From assembly GCF_042652985.1 (NCBI RefSeq), contig NZ_JBHSHQ010000073.1, positions 31,296-95,295 on the forward strand: a stretch of 64,000 nt of DNA. Direction: 5' to 3'. Both the position numbers and the translations under genes were made by a program. Positions 25,617 through 34,859 of the stretch are shown here, piece by piece. The notes under the pieces are model-generated. The model had not been told where the DNA came from. It worked only from the letters and a program-made list of their open reading frames with translations, and ran no database searches. Numbering within the stretch: the stretch's first letter is position 1; every line of letters begins with the position of its first letter. This stretch comes from Ruoffia tabacinasalis. Lineage in GTDB: Bacteria; Bacillota; Bacilli; Lactobacillales; Aerococcaceae.

Positions 25617-26486
25617 GTGAACAATGTATCATTAAAGATACCAGCAACAAGCGCCAATCTTGGGCTCGGCTTTGATACAATGGGTCTGGCAGTGAATAAA
25701 TATTTATATATTAAGGCAACTGAGAGTGACAAATGGGAATTTGAATTTCTCGATGAAGAATTACGTGATTTACCTAATGGAGAAGCGAATTTCGTCGCTA
25801 GTACAGCCATTGGTATTGCCAAGACATACAATAAGGTGATGCCTGATTTATTTATTGAAATGTCGAGTGAAATTCCACTTACACATGGATTGGGAAGTTC
25901 ATCGAGTGCTATTGTGGCTGGAATCGAGTTAGCAGATCATTATTGTCAACTAGGATTATCAATGTATGATAAGATTTTACTCGCCTCTAAGATTGAAGGG
26001 CACCCAGATAATGTTGGACCATGTATTACTGGAGGAGCTTTCGTAGGATATTATCGAGACGGTTACTTAGCTTATCATCAATTAAACTTAGATAAGATTA
26101 GTTTGATCCTATCAATACCTCCTTACGAGATTTCAACGAAAGTGGCCCGCGAAGCGATTCCGGATTCGTACGAAAAAGGCGCAGCGATCGAACAAAACGC
26201 TCTAAATAATGTCATGTTACTTTCAATGGTTAATAAAGACTATAAAACAATGGGTGAGTTGATGATGCAAGATAAATTTCATGAACCATATCGCCAACCA
26301 TTAATTGCAGAGTTTCCTGAGATTAAAGAAATTGCGGTGAAGAATGGGGCTTATGCTACTGTCATAAGTGGCGCAGGGCCAACCGTTTTAACACTTTGTC
26401 CAGAAGATAAAGTTGAGGGAATATTAAAAGAACTGCAACAAGTATCGACATGTACACACGAAAGTGTTGAAGTGCATTATAATTAA
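25617..26486 (+). CDS. thrB: Homoserine kinase
   Basis: The 289-residue GHMP kinase has PATSANLGLGFDTMG, the ATP loop THGLGSSSSAIVAG, and SGAGPTVL near the end. It makes O-phosphohomoserine for threonine or methionine. The GTG at 25617 is chosen because GGAAGTGG stands just before it. An in-frame TTG at 25602 would make the protein five residues longer but has no ribosome site. It is translationally close to hom. Confidence 0.9.
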   Translation: MNNVSLKIPATSANLGLGFDTMGLAVNKYLYIKATESDKWEFEFLDEELRDLPNGEANFVASTAIGIAKTYNKVMPDLFIEMSSEIPLTHGLGSSSSAIVAGIELADHYCQLGLSMYDKILLASKIEGHPDNVGPCITGGAFVGYYRDGYLAYHQLNLDKISLILSIPPYEISTKVAREAIPDSYEKGAAIEQNALNNVMLLSMVNKDYKTMGELMMQDKFHEPYRQPLIAEFPEIKEIAVKNGAYATVISGAGPTVLTLCPEDKVEGILKELQQVSTCTHESVEVHYN

Positions 26487-26492
26487 GCATAA

Positions 26493-26541
26493 AAAGGAGT
26501 CCACTTTAAAGATATTCATCTTATAAGTTGGCTCCTTTAGA
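26493..26541 (+). terminator. Terminator after thrB
   Basis: AAAGGAG and CTCCTTT outer arms with an interrupted inner stem. There is only a short T-run, and a stronger hairpin lies next to it. Confidence 0.6.
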
Positions 26542-26557
26542 CTTTATAACACATATA

Positions 26558-26597
26558 AAAAAGGCCGTTGAGCAACGCTCAACGGCCTTTTAATTTT
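26558..26597. terminator. Strong two-way terminator
   Basis: The perfect 14-bp stem AAAGGCCGTTGAGC with a three-base loop lies between an A-run and a T-run. It is shared by thrB (+) and the P-type ATPase (-). Confidence 0.92.
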
Positions 26598-26607
26598 TGC
26601 TTACTAA

Positions 26608-29298
26608 TTATTCAGCAATTTTCTTTTGATATTTATCAGCTAAGCCTGTAGAACGGAAGATCCATTTTACAATCTCAACGATAATTACAATACTGAATGC
26701 AACAGCAATAGAAATTGCCCATTCAGTAGGTCCAGGGATAGTTACCGAGAAGTATGTGTTAATTCCAGGAATTAAGATTACTCCAAGTAATAAAGCACCA
26801 GAAAGAATGAAGGCACCGTTTAAGTATTTGTTATCAAACGGATTTCCACTGAATAATGAACCAAAGATTGATTTAACGTTATATGAGTGGAATAGTTGGA
26901 TAAATCCAAGTGTAATGAATGCCATTGTTTCAGCAGTTTGATGTTCTACTTTTAGAACGTATTCACCAATATAGTAAACAGCTAAAGTAAGGAAACCTTC
27001 AAGTACACCTTGGTAAGCAATACTTGGTAATACACCGAATGATAAGAAACTATCTTTCTTAGTACGAGGTGCTTGTTTCATCGCTTGAGGTTCAGCTTTC
27101 TCCATACCTAAAGCAATTGCCGGGAACACATCTGTTACTAAGTTAATCCATAAGATATGAACAGGTTCTAAGATTGTCCAACCGAATAAAGTTGCAACGA
27201 ATAAAGTTAAAACCTCTCCTAAGTTAGCCGAAAGCAAGAACTGAACAGCTTTTTGAATATTAGTAAATACTTTACGTCCTTCTTCAACTGCAACAACGAT
27301 TGTTTCGAAGTTATCATCAGCAAGAACCATATCTGAAGCACCTTTAGCAACTTCGGTACCAGTGATACCCATACCAACACCAATGTTTGCTTGTTTAAGT
27401 GATGGTGCATCGTTAACCCCGTCACCAGTCATTGAGATTGTACGATCATTTGCTTGCCATGCTTTAATAATACGAACTTTATGTTCAGGTGATACACGAG
27501 CATATACAGAGAAGTTAGAAACATCTTTAGCTAATTCTTCATCAGTCATATTGTCTAACTCAGCACCAGTACGAACATGTTCTTCGTTATTAGGTTCATT
27601 AGGATCTAAGATTGATAAACGTTCAGCGATTGCTTGTGCTGTAATAGCGTGGTCACCAGTAATCATAACTGTACGGATTCCTGCTTCACGAGCACGGCGG
27701 ATAGCTGCACCAGCTTCAGAACGCTCAGGGTCGATCATACCAACAAGTCCAGCAAAGATTAAATCTTGCTCAACTGTTTCAGTACTCATTGTATCTGGAA
27801 CAGTGTCGACAATCTTATAAGCACCAGCTAATACACGTAGTGCTTCACGAGCCATGTTTTCGTTCTCTTTAAGCGTATTATCAATATCTGCTTGAGTAAT
27901 ATCAGTGATTTGACCATTGTTATCAATTTTAGTTGCACGTTGGATTAATTGATCCGGTGCACCTTTAACAGCTATAAAGAAACGTCCGTCTTCCATTTTG
28001 TGGATTGTTGACATTAATTTACGGCCTGAATCGAATGGTACTTCGTTTACACGAGGTTCAGAGCTTACTGCATCTTTTACATCAAAGCCTTGCTCGATCG
28101 CATATTTGATCATAGCCGCTTCAGTAGGGTCACCAATTAATTCACCTTTACCATCGATTTCAGTATCGTTAGCGAATGTAATTGAACGTAATAAAGGATT
28201 TGTATGAGCAATCTCTTCTGACGCGTCATGAAGCTCGCCATCATAGAATACTTTTTCAATCGTCATTTTATTAACAGTTAATGTACCAGTTTTATCTGAT
28301 GCAATAACTTCAGTACTACCTAAAGTTTCAACGGCAGGTAATGTACGAACTAGCGCATTACGGTTTGCCATTGATGTTGTACCTTGCGAAAGGATAATAG
28401 TTGTAATCGCAGGTAAACCTTCTGGAATAGCAGCAACTGCTAATGAGATAGAAACTAATAACATATGAGTAATTTTAAAGTCTTGGAATGTAATTCCGAC
28501 GATGAATGTTAATACTGCAATAACAATGATTGCGATTGTTAAGTTTTTACCTAATTGCTCTTGGTCACGTTGTAATGGTGTTAATTGCCCTTCAGTGTTT
28601 GCTAACATGTTAGCAATATGACCAACCTCAGTATCCATACCAGTACCAGTAACGATACCTAAACCACGACCATAAGTTACGTTTGTACTTGAGAAGGCCA
28701 TGTTTTCACGGTCACCGATACCGACGTTTTCTTCATCGATTGTGTCAGTACTTTTAACAACTGGAACTGACTCACCAGTTAATGAAGCTTCTTCAATTTG
28801 TAATGAGTTTGCTTCAATTAAACGTACATCGGCAGGAACAACGTCCCCAGCTTCTAATGTAATAATGTCCCCAGGTACTAATTCAGTACTTTTAACTGAG
28901 TTCATTGAACCGTCACGGCGCACATGGGCTTCAGGAGAAGCCATGCTTCTTAGGGATTCAATAGCATTTTCTGCTTGCTGTTCTTGGAAAACTCCCATAA
29001 TTGCATTTAAAATAACAACGATTAAAATAATGATTGAGTCGGCAATACCTTCACCTTCAGCAATCCCAACAAAACCTGCAACGACAGCTGCTACTAATAA
29101 TACTATGATCATAAAGTCTTTAAACTGATCTAAGAATTTTTGTAGAAGTGTTCGTTTTTCTTCTTCTTGAATTTCGTTCGCACCGTATTTTTCAATACGC
29201 GCTTGCGCCTCAGAAGAGCTCAAACCTTGTGAAACGTTACTGTCAAGCTTAGAGACAATTGAATCTGTCGATTCACGATAGGCAACAAAATCTTTCAT
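26608..29298 (-). CDS. Type II P-type ATPase, Ca2+/Mn2+ class
   Basis: The 896-residue pump has LTGESVPV, the phosphorylated D335 in DKTGTLT, MTGDGVNDAPSL, and about ten membrane helices. Helix 4 has AAIPEGLPA and helix 6 has NLVTD, the type IIA (SERCA/PMR1) ion site. It most likely exports Mn2+ and/or Ca2+, as shown for streptococcal and lactococcal relatives under the same kind of riboswitch. ATG 29298 lies 10 bases after AGGAGG; a TTG two codons upstream is possible. The leader carries a yybP-ykoY aptamer and terminator, so Mn2+ should turn the gene on. Confidence 0.93.
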   Translation of the reverse strand: MKDFVAYRESTDSIVSKLDSNVSQGLSSSEAQARIEKYGANEIQEEEKRTLLQKFLDQFKDFMIIVLLVAAVVAGFVGIAEGEGIADSIIILIVVILNAIMGVFQEQQAENAIESLRSMASPEAHVRRDGSMNSVKSTELVPGDIITLEAGDVVPADVRLIEANSLQIEEASLTGESVPVVKSTDTIDEENVGIGDRENMAFSSTNVTYGRGLGIVTGTGMDTEVGHIANMLANTEGQLTPLQRDQEQLGKNLTIAIIVIAVLTFIVGITFQDFKITHMLLVSISLAVAAIPEGLPAITTIILSQGTTSMANRNALVRTLPAVETLGSTEVIASDKTGTLTVNKMTIEKVFYDGELHDASEEIAHTNPLLRSITFANDTEIDGKGELIGDPTEAAMIKYAIEQGFDVKDAVSSEPRVNEVPFDSGRKLMSTIHKMEDGRFFIAVKGAPDQLIQRATKIDNNGQITDITQADIDNTLKENENMAREALRVLAGAYKIVDTVPDTMSTETVEQDLIFAGLVGMIDPERSEAGAAIRRAREAGIRTVMITGDHAITAQAIAERLSILDPNEPNNEEHVRTGAELDNMTDEELAKDVSNFSVYARVSPEHKVRIIKAWQANDRTISMTGDGVNDAPSLKQANIGVGMGITGTEVAKGASDMVLADDNFETIVVAVEEGRKVFTNIQKAVQFLLSANLGEVLTLFVATLFGWTILEPVHILWINLVTDVFPAIALGMEKAEPQAMKQAPRTKKDSFLSFGVLPSIAYQGVLEGFLTLAVYYIGEYVLKVEHQTAETMAFITLGFIQLFHSYNVKSIFGSLFSGNPFDNKYLNGAFILSGALLLGVILIPGINTYFSVTIPGPTEWAISIAVAFSIVIIVEIVKWIFRSTGLADKYQKKIAE

Positions 29299-29343
29299 TA
29301 ACAATATTCCTCCTATTTCTTTTGTTATAAGTTAGTTTACTTG

Positions 29344-29398
29344 AAAAAGAGACTTATACCAACTATAAAGCGGATGCGATACAGGTGGCATAAGTCTC
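29344..29398 (-). terminator. Riboswitch expression-platform terminator
   Basis: On the minus strand GAGACTTATGCC pairs with GGTATAAGTCTC (one mismatch), followed by five T. Its 5' arm contains the CUUAU that closes P1 of the aptamer, so the two structures exclude each other. Confidence 0.88.
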
Positions 29399-29483
29399 AC
29401 TATTTAAGTACAGTACCAGTAGCTTAATTACTACTTATCGATGTTGATACTGACGAGGACAATTCCCCTAGTTACTCCCTTAT
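29390..29483 (-). ncRNA. yybP-ykoY manganese riboswitch aptamer
   Basis: On the minus strand, P1 is AUAAG...CUUAU. The conserved 5' element GGGAGUA follows the first arm, and GUGAGAC precedes the second, matching the core of yybP-ykoY aptamers (for example lactococcal GGGGAGUA...GCAAGAC). Two inner hairpins (ACUAGGGG/UCCUCGU side and the UAGUAAUUAAGCUA side) fit the two-leg shape. These bind Mn2+. Mn2+ would stabilise P1 and prevent the overlapping terminator, giving an ON switch for the ATPase. The gap 29305-29685 is otherwise only promoters and the sortase leader. Confidence 0.88.
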
Positions 29484-29500
29484 GAACAATTATTATCACT

Positions 29501-29529
29501 ATTATAAAAGATTACAAAAAAATTATCAA
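29501..29529 (-). promoter_or_regulatory. Promoter of the riboswitch-ATPase transcript
   Basis: On the minus strand: -35 TTGATA, 17-bp spacer, -10 TATAAT, about 10-20 bases before the aptamer. Confidence 0.8.
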
Positions 29530-29685
29530 ACTAAATCTTCGTTAATTATGAAGTTTTTTCTAATAATGTTTGCTTTTTTATTAAATTAACGCATTTTCCC
29601 TACAATATCATTTAAAGAAGTGTTATTATAACTTCGATATATGATACGTGTTTTTTAATATATATAAAATTTTGGAGGTAAGTAG

Positions 29686-30444
29686 ATGAGTGGTAATAGA
29701 GAGCCCAAGACAAGACGTGAAGCGAGAAGAAGTAGAAAGAAAGAGCGTAAGCGTGGCGGTGGGTTACGGATGTTCTTTGGTATCCTGTTAATTTTAGTAG
29801 CAGTTGGATTGCTAGCATTAGATCCAATTAAAAGCTACATAATTGAACAAGGAAGTACTCAAAACGCGGTTGGTAATTTAACACGTGAACAAATTGAGAC
29901 AAACCAAAGTGTAGACGTAACGTATGATTGGGGAGATATTAATACCTTAAATGCTCGAGAAGTTATAGCAAGTGGTGTGAATCCAAGTGATTTACCTACG
30001 ATTGGTGGAATCGCAATGCCTGAATTAGGAATGAACTTACCAATTAATAAAGGTGTATCAAATGAAGGTATGTTCTATGGTGCAGGGACGCTCTATCCTG
30101 ATCAAGAGATGGGAGTATCCAACTATTCATTAGCAAGTCACTACTCAATTAATGATGGATTGTTATTTGAACCTTTAATACGTGCTGAAATTGGTCAAAC
30201 AATTTACTTAACTGACTTAGAGAATATTTATGTTTATCAAGTAGATTATATAGAAACTGTTCCAGCAACTGCAGTAGAAGTTACTTATCCTACTGAAGAA
30301 GGCCGTGTAACATTAATTACATGTGATCCGGGCTTAATAGACCGTCTTATCGTTCAAGGGGCACTTGTTGACACCGTTAGTGTCGATGATGCTTCTCCAG
30401 AAATGTTACAAGCGTTTGATATTGCACAAACAATTACAAGTTAA
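29686..30444 (+). CDS. srtA: Class A sortase
   Basis: The 252-residue protein has a very basic N-terminus (many Arg/Lys to residue 25), one membrane helix (about 27-46), then the sortase barrel. The catalytic triad is H152 in LASHY, C213 in LITC, and R220 in DRLIVQG. It cuts LPXTG between Thr and Gly and links proteins to the cell wall. TTGGAGG precedes the ATG. It ends in its own terminator, and an LPXTG protein gene lies next to it. With no other sortase in view, it may be the housekeeping enzyme. Confidence 0.93.
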   Translation: MSGNREPKTRREARRSRKKERKRGGGLRMFFGILLILVAVGLLALDPIKSYIIEQGSTQNAVGNLTREQIETNQSVDVTYDWGDINTLNAREVIASGVNPSDLPTIGGIAMPELGMNLPINKGVSNEGMFYGAGTLYPDQEMGVSNYSLASHYSINDGLLFEPLIRAEIGQTIYLTDLENIYVYQVDYIETVPATAVEVTYPTEEGRVTLITCDPGLIDRLIVQGALVDTVSVDDASPEMLQAFDIAQTITS

Positions 30445-30456
30445 GTATAATATAGT

Positions 30457-30498
30457 CGAACCGTATTTACTTATAGAGTAGATGCGGTTCTTTTTTTA
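30457..30498 (+). terminator. Terminator after sortase gene
   Basis: GAACCG and CGGTTC arms with inner TACT/AGTA pairing, followed by eight T. Confidence 0.85.
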
Positions 30499-30647
30499 AC
30501 CGGCATGATTATTTATGAATAATTAATGAATTAACTGAGAAAGATTGCTTTTAAATTATGATGTTTTTTGTACTTTAACCTATATAAAAGTGCTTTATGG
30601 TAAATTTAATATATAGTTATTACAAATATATTTAGGAGGTAAGAAAG

Positions 30648-33600
30648 ATGAAGATGAAGAAGATGAAGTATATAACAGCTTTATTTATGATTATGTCTTC
30701 TTTTGTGGGTCTGTTCGTAGGCTTACAACCCGTCAATGCACAGGAGAATGCGGTCACATCAGTCACTGTAGATGCTCAAGTGTATTTAGCAATGTATGGC
30801 GGTGAGCCGACACAACAAACTCAAATCAGTTATGACATAATTCAAACTGATCCAGATACGGGTGAAGGGACACTCGTTTATAGTTATCGTTCTAATGAAC
30901 CAAATACTGAACCATTGATGTTAACACCAGGTAATTATAAATTCAGATTGTATGATGGCGGTAATTTCCAACGTGACGGACAAGAATTAATTCCAGCACG
31001 CGTAGAACAAACCCATCCAACAACAACTGATCAAGATATTCTAAAAGAATTAAGCCAAACCGGTGATTTAATACCATGGGGGGATGGTACTGTAGTATTA
31101 GATGTGCCATTCAAGATTGAATTAGGAGATAACTTATTAAATGAAGCAACTAACCACTATGAGACGGAATTAGTTGTCACGATAGCGGATCAGCAATCGA
31201 TTGCAACACTTCCAGAGAATCCAGATGAACCGGATACACCAGGTGAAGAAGTACCTGAAGAACCGGGTACATTAATGGTTCAAGTTATTGGTAGTGATGG
31301 CTCATTAGTAGCGAACACTGTGCTTAGTGTAAATGGTGAAGAGTTTACAACAAATGCGCAAGGTCTCCTTCAAGTTGACAATGTTCCAGCTGGAGAGGTC
31401 CAAGTAGAAGTACTTTCTGTACCGGAAGCTTATTCAATGGAAGGCATCACAATGCCGACAGAACCGATTACGGTAGTGAGTCAAGAAGCAACAAGTGTTG
31501 AAATATCTGTTGAACGCATTCCAGAAACTCCAGAAGCAAACACAGTAACTTTAACTGTTCTGGATGAAGAATCAGTGCCGGTTTCTAATGTTTCGATGAC
31601 ATTGAATGATCGTGAAATTTATACAGATGTTAACGGTCAAGTGGTATTCTCAGAAGTACCCGTAGGAGAAGCAACTTATACAATTAATAGTGTTCCTGAA
31701 GGATATAGCCTAGAACAAACGACAGGAACAGTTGTTGTTGATCCAACCACTCCCACAGAAGCAACGATTACTTTATCAACAGATGTCAATACAAACAACA
31801 TTGAATTTGTGGTAACAAATGAAGCTTTTGGACCCATTAATGGAGTGGAAATTCAAATCGCTGACAGTGTTTATACTACAACTGAAACAGGCCGAGTGGA
31901 AACTGAAGCCTTACCAGTTGGCGGTTACTCATATGATGTAATTTCAGCTCCAGAAGGATTTGAAATACCTGTAACAGGAAGTGTAAACGTAGTTGAATCT
32001 GCACCTACTGAAGAAGCAATTGTCTTACCAACATCAGTAGCTTATGGTTCATTATTAGTTAATGTTGTTGATGATGTACAGCAACCAATTATTGGTGCAG
32101 AACTTACATTAGGTGAGCAAACTGCAATCACAGATGGTAGCGGGCAAGTCGTATTTGAAGATTTAGAAGCAAATCAATCTTATAACTACTCTGTTACGGC
32201 TTTACCAGAAGGTTATGTCTTAGATGGAGAAGATGAAGTAAGAACGATTACAATTAATCCAGACCAACAAGTTGAAGATACACTGGTCATTGCGCAAGCA
32301 GAACAGGTTGGTAGTGCTGTATTTACAGTGGTTGATGAAGCTAGCCAACCCGTTGAAAATGTTGAAATCCAATTAGGCAATGAAACTGCCACAACAAACC
32401 CAAGCGGTGTGGCTGAATTTACTGACATTGGACCGGGTACTTTTAACTATACGGTGACAAATTTACCAGAACAATATGAAACACCGGCGGAAGGTCAACT
32501 AACAATTGTTGTCAATGAAGAAGCAACACAAGAAATTAATCTAAGTAAAGTTGAGCAATTTGGGAATGTAACATTTAATGTTGTGGATCAAAATAACGAA
32601 CCCGTTGATGGCGCTCAAATCACACTGAATGATAATACTTATCCATCAAATTCAAGTGGACAAGTGATTATTGAAGGATTAAACGCAAATCAAACATACA
32701 ACTATACTTTAGCAAGCTTACCAGAAAATTATACTGGTCAAGTATCTGGCACAGTGATAATTGAAGCGAATAATCATATTGAAGAGACTGTTACTGTAGA
32801 AAGAGAACTTGCACCCGGACAAATAACGATTACAGTCATGGATCAAAACGACCAAGCTGTGTCTGGTGCCCAAGTACAGTTGAATGAAGATCAAACAGAA
32901 ACAACCAATGCCGAAGGTCAAGTTGTATTTGATGAACTGGCAGAAGGTACTTACGAATATGTTATTAGTGAGTTACCAGAAAATTATGAACATAATATCG
33001 CTTCTCAAAGTGTTTATATCGCTGAAGGAGCAACAGAAGCTCGAACTCTACAAGTTCAACATAATGTCCAACCGGGAACAGTCATCTTTAATGTAACTGA
33101 TCAAGATAATTCTCCAGTAGAAGGAGCGGTTATTTCAATCAATGACACAACGATTACAACGAATGATGAAGGAACGGCAACAATTTCGGATATTGAACCC
33201 AATACGTACACTTATTCAATCACAGAATTACCAGAAGGATATATTGGTAATGCTAGTGGAGAAGTGACTGTCAATGAATCAGAAATAACAACTGCAGCAA
33301 TGAGCGTTGAAAGAGAAGTCGAATTATCAACGGCTGATATTAAAGTAGTTGATCAAAACGGGGATGCTGTTGAAGGTGCAAGCCTTGCCTTTGGTGGCTT
33401 AACTGGAACAACGAACTCTGAAGGTATCGCTCATTTTGAAAGCCTTGAACCAGGTCGTTACAATTATTCTGTAACGAGTACACCAAATGGTTACTATAAT
33501 AATTCAGAAGAACAAGTGACTGAGCTTGAAGAAGGTTCAGCTTTTGAATCAGAGATTATTATTGAAAAATTACCAGAAACTGGTTCAGTAACAATTCAAA

Positions 33601-34535
33601 TTAGAGATAATAATAATCAACCTGTCGCAGGTGTTGATATTAGAATTGATCATGAAACATATACAACAGATAATAACGGGGAAGTGACCGTAGATAACTT
33701 AGAAGCTGGTTCTTACCCATATGAAATTATCAATGTACCTGAAGGTTTTGAAATCGAAGAATTAACAGGTGAATTTGGGATTGTAGCGAATGAAACAATT
33801 ACCGTTAGCCCAAGCGCAACTGCTCAAGAATCTTCAAGTTCTGAGGAGTCAAGTTCACAAGAATCGAGTTCAGAACAATCAAGCTCGCAAGAATCAAGTA
33901 GCGAGTCTTCTAGTCAGTCACAATCATCAAGTGTGATTGTTGATGAGTCGCAAAGCTTAACACCTGCTGAGCAAGCAAGTATTGATGAAGAAGCTTCACA
34001 AGCGACAAGACAATTTATTGATGCTGAAACAGGTATAGAAGTTTGGGTAAACCCACAAGACGCAATGAAAGTTTCAAGCATTCACGTTGATACTTTAGAT
34101 AGTGCAGCAACTTTAGAAAATGCAGATGCAGATATTTACACAATTACTTTATTGGATGAGAATAACGAAGCAGTTCAATTAACTCGAATTGCCGAGATTA
34201 AAATTCCAACACGTCCTGTTAATTCGCAATTACGAGTGGTTCGTGTAAACGATAGCAACAATTCAAACTTAACATTTGCATTACATAACCAAAGAATTAC
34301 CTTCAGAACTCAACAATTAGGTACATTCGGTATTGTGTATAATGCAGAACAAGCGTCTATCTCACAAGAAGAATCTGTGGAAGTGACAGTCGAATCAAGT
34401 GTAGAAGAGAATGATGATGACCTACCAAATACCGGTGAAACGTCAACAAAAGGAATTTTATTCTTAGGCGTTTTAGTATTACTAAGCGGAGTATATTTAG
34501 TCTTTACTCGTAATAAATCAACAAATAAGCATTAA
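30648..34535 (+). CDS. LPXTG-anchored repeat surface protein
   Basis: The 1295-residue protein has a signal peptide (residues 1-34, cleavage near VNA-QEN), a unique domain to about residue 195, and ten repeats of about 85 residues (207-1054) of the prealbumin-like CnaB/SpaA type. Each has the pattern V-D-x3-PV-x-GA...TTN-x2-G-x-V-F...PEGY. A Ser/Glu linker (about 1061-1097) and a final domain follow, then LPNTG (1259-1263), a membrane helix and a basic tail. The repeats are almost free of Lys, so CnaB-style Lys-Asn isopeptide bonds are unlikely. An internal LPETG is at 975-979. AGGAGG precedes the ATG. It is probably an adhesin or stalk; the adjacent sortase is the likely anchor enzyme. Confidence 0.92.
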   Translation: MKMKKMKYITALFMIMSSFVGLFVGLQPVNAQENAVTSVTVDAQVYLAMYGGEPTQQTQISYDIIQTDPDTGEGTLVYSYRSNEPNTEPLMLTPGNYKFRLYDGGNFQRDGQELIPARVEQTHPTTTDQDILKELSQTGDLIPWGDGTVVLDVPFKIELGDNLLNEATNHYETELVVTIADQQSIATLPENPDEPDTPGEEVPEEPGTLMVQVIGSDGSLVANTVLSVNGEEFTTNAQGLLQVDNVPAGEVQVEVLSVPEAYSMEGITMPTEPITVVSQEATSVEISVERIPETPEANTVTLTVLDEESVPVSNVSMTLNDREIYTDVNGQVVFSEVPVGEATYTINSVPEGYSLEQTTGTVVVDPTTPTEATITLSTDVNTNNIEFVVTNEAFGPINGVEIQIADSVYTTTETGRVETEALPVGGYSYDVISAPEGFEIPVTGSVNVVESAPTEEAIVLPTSVAYGSLLVNVVDDVQQPIIGAELTLGEQTAITDGSGQVVFEDLEANQSYNYSVTALPEGYVLDGEDEVRTITINPDQQVEDTLVIAQAEQVGSAVFTVVDEASQPVENVEIQLGNETATTNPSGVAEFTDIGPGTFNYTVTNLPEQYETPAEGQLTIVVNEEATQEINLSKVEQFGNVTFNVVDQNNEPVDGAQITLNDNTYPSNSSGQVIIEGLNANQTYNYTLASLPENYTGQVSGTVIIEANNHIEETVTVERELAPGQITITVMDQNDQAVSGAQVQLNEDQTETTNAEGQVVFDELAEGTYEYVISELPENYEHNIASQSVYIAEGATEARTLQVQHNVQPGTVIFNVTDQDNSPVEGAVISINDTTITTNDEGTATISDIEPNTYTYSITELPEGYIGNASGEVTVNESEITTAAMSVEREVELSTADIKVVDQNGDAVEGASLAFGGLTGTTNSEGIAHFESLEPGRYNYSVTSTPNGYYNNSEEQVTELEEGSAFESEIIIEKLPETGSVTIQIRDNNNQPVAGVDIRIDHETYTTDNNGEVTVDNLEAGSYPYEIINVPEGFEIEELTGEFGIVANETITVSPSATAQESSSSEESSSQESSSEQSSSQESSSESSSQSQSSSVIVDESQSLTPAEQASIDEEASQATRQFIDAETGIEVWVNPQDAMKVSSIHVDTLDSAATLENADADIYTITLLDENNEAVQLTRIAEIKIPTRPVNSQLRVVRVNDSNNSNLTFALHNQRITFRTQQLGTFGIVYNAEQASISQEESVEVTVESSVEENDDDLPNTGETSTKGILFLGVLVLLSGVYLVFTRNKSTNKH
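31266..33810 (+). repeat. Ten tandem ~255-bp repeats in the surface protein gene
   Basis: Ten units at protein level (residues 207-1054) share the V-D...GA...TTN...G...PEGY/PENY pattern. The DNA of different units has diverged clearly, so these are old duplications kept by selection, not a recent DNA expansion. Confidence 0.88.
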
Positions 34536-34589
34536 AGTGTAGACGAACATCATATATTTTGGTAGAATAATTGCGGTTTAGGAGACAGT

Positions 34590-34833
34590 TAACCCTTGAA
34601 AGAGAGTAGATAACTTATCTCTATACAGCAAGCTGGGATGTTGAGAGCCAGTCAGAGATACCTATCGAAGCGCACTTTCATCGTACAACTAGATACTCTA
34701 GTTCGGAGGAAACTTCGTTATCAATACAAGAGCATGAATGTTAGTGATTCATGGAACTAGAGTGGTACCGCGTATAAGTTAACGCCTCTAGAGAGACATT
34801 TAATTATGTCTTTCTTGAGGTGTTTTATTTTGA
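34590..34833 (+). ncRNA. T-box leader of argS (Arg, specifier CGC)
   Basis: The leader has the stem I elements GAGAGTAGA and AGCAAGCTGGG...GAGAGCCAG. The specifier region reads GAAG-CGC-A with CGC at 34671-34673 (an Arg codon followed by the usual purine). The T-box proper is AGTGGTACCGCG at 34761-34772 and a terminator follows. Uncharged tRNA-Arg would pair with the specifier and with UGGU through its NCCA end, favouring antitermination and argS expression. The gap 34536-34859 is filled by this leader, with a possible -10 TAGAAT at 34563-34568. Confidence 0.93.
34781..34833 (+). terminator. T-box terminator
   Basis: AACGCCTC and GAGGTGTT arms with inner AGACAT/ATGTCT, followed by a T-rich run. 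The upstream arm is also available to pair with the T-box bulge in the antiterminator. Confidence 0.85.
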
Positions 34834-34859
34834 GTTTTATTATAGGAGGAATATAAACA

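Noticed and set aside
27362..27820. Plus-strand frame of 152 codons inside the ATPase gene
   Set aside because: Antisense to a well-conserved pump. It is Ser/Ala/Ile rich as expected for a shadow and has no start signals.
33820..33940. Serine repeats in the surface protein as a glycosylated SRR adhesin
   Set aside because: The Ser/Glu stretch is only about 35 residues and no accessory glycosyltransferase or SecA2/SecY2 genes are nearby. A flexible linker is enough.
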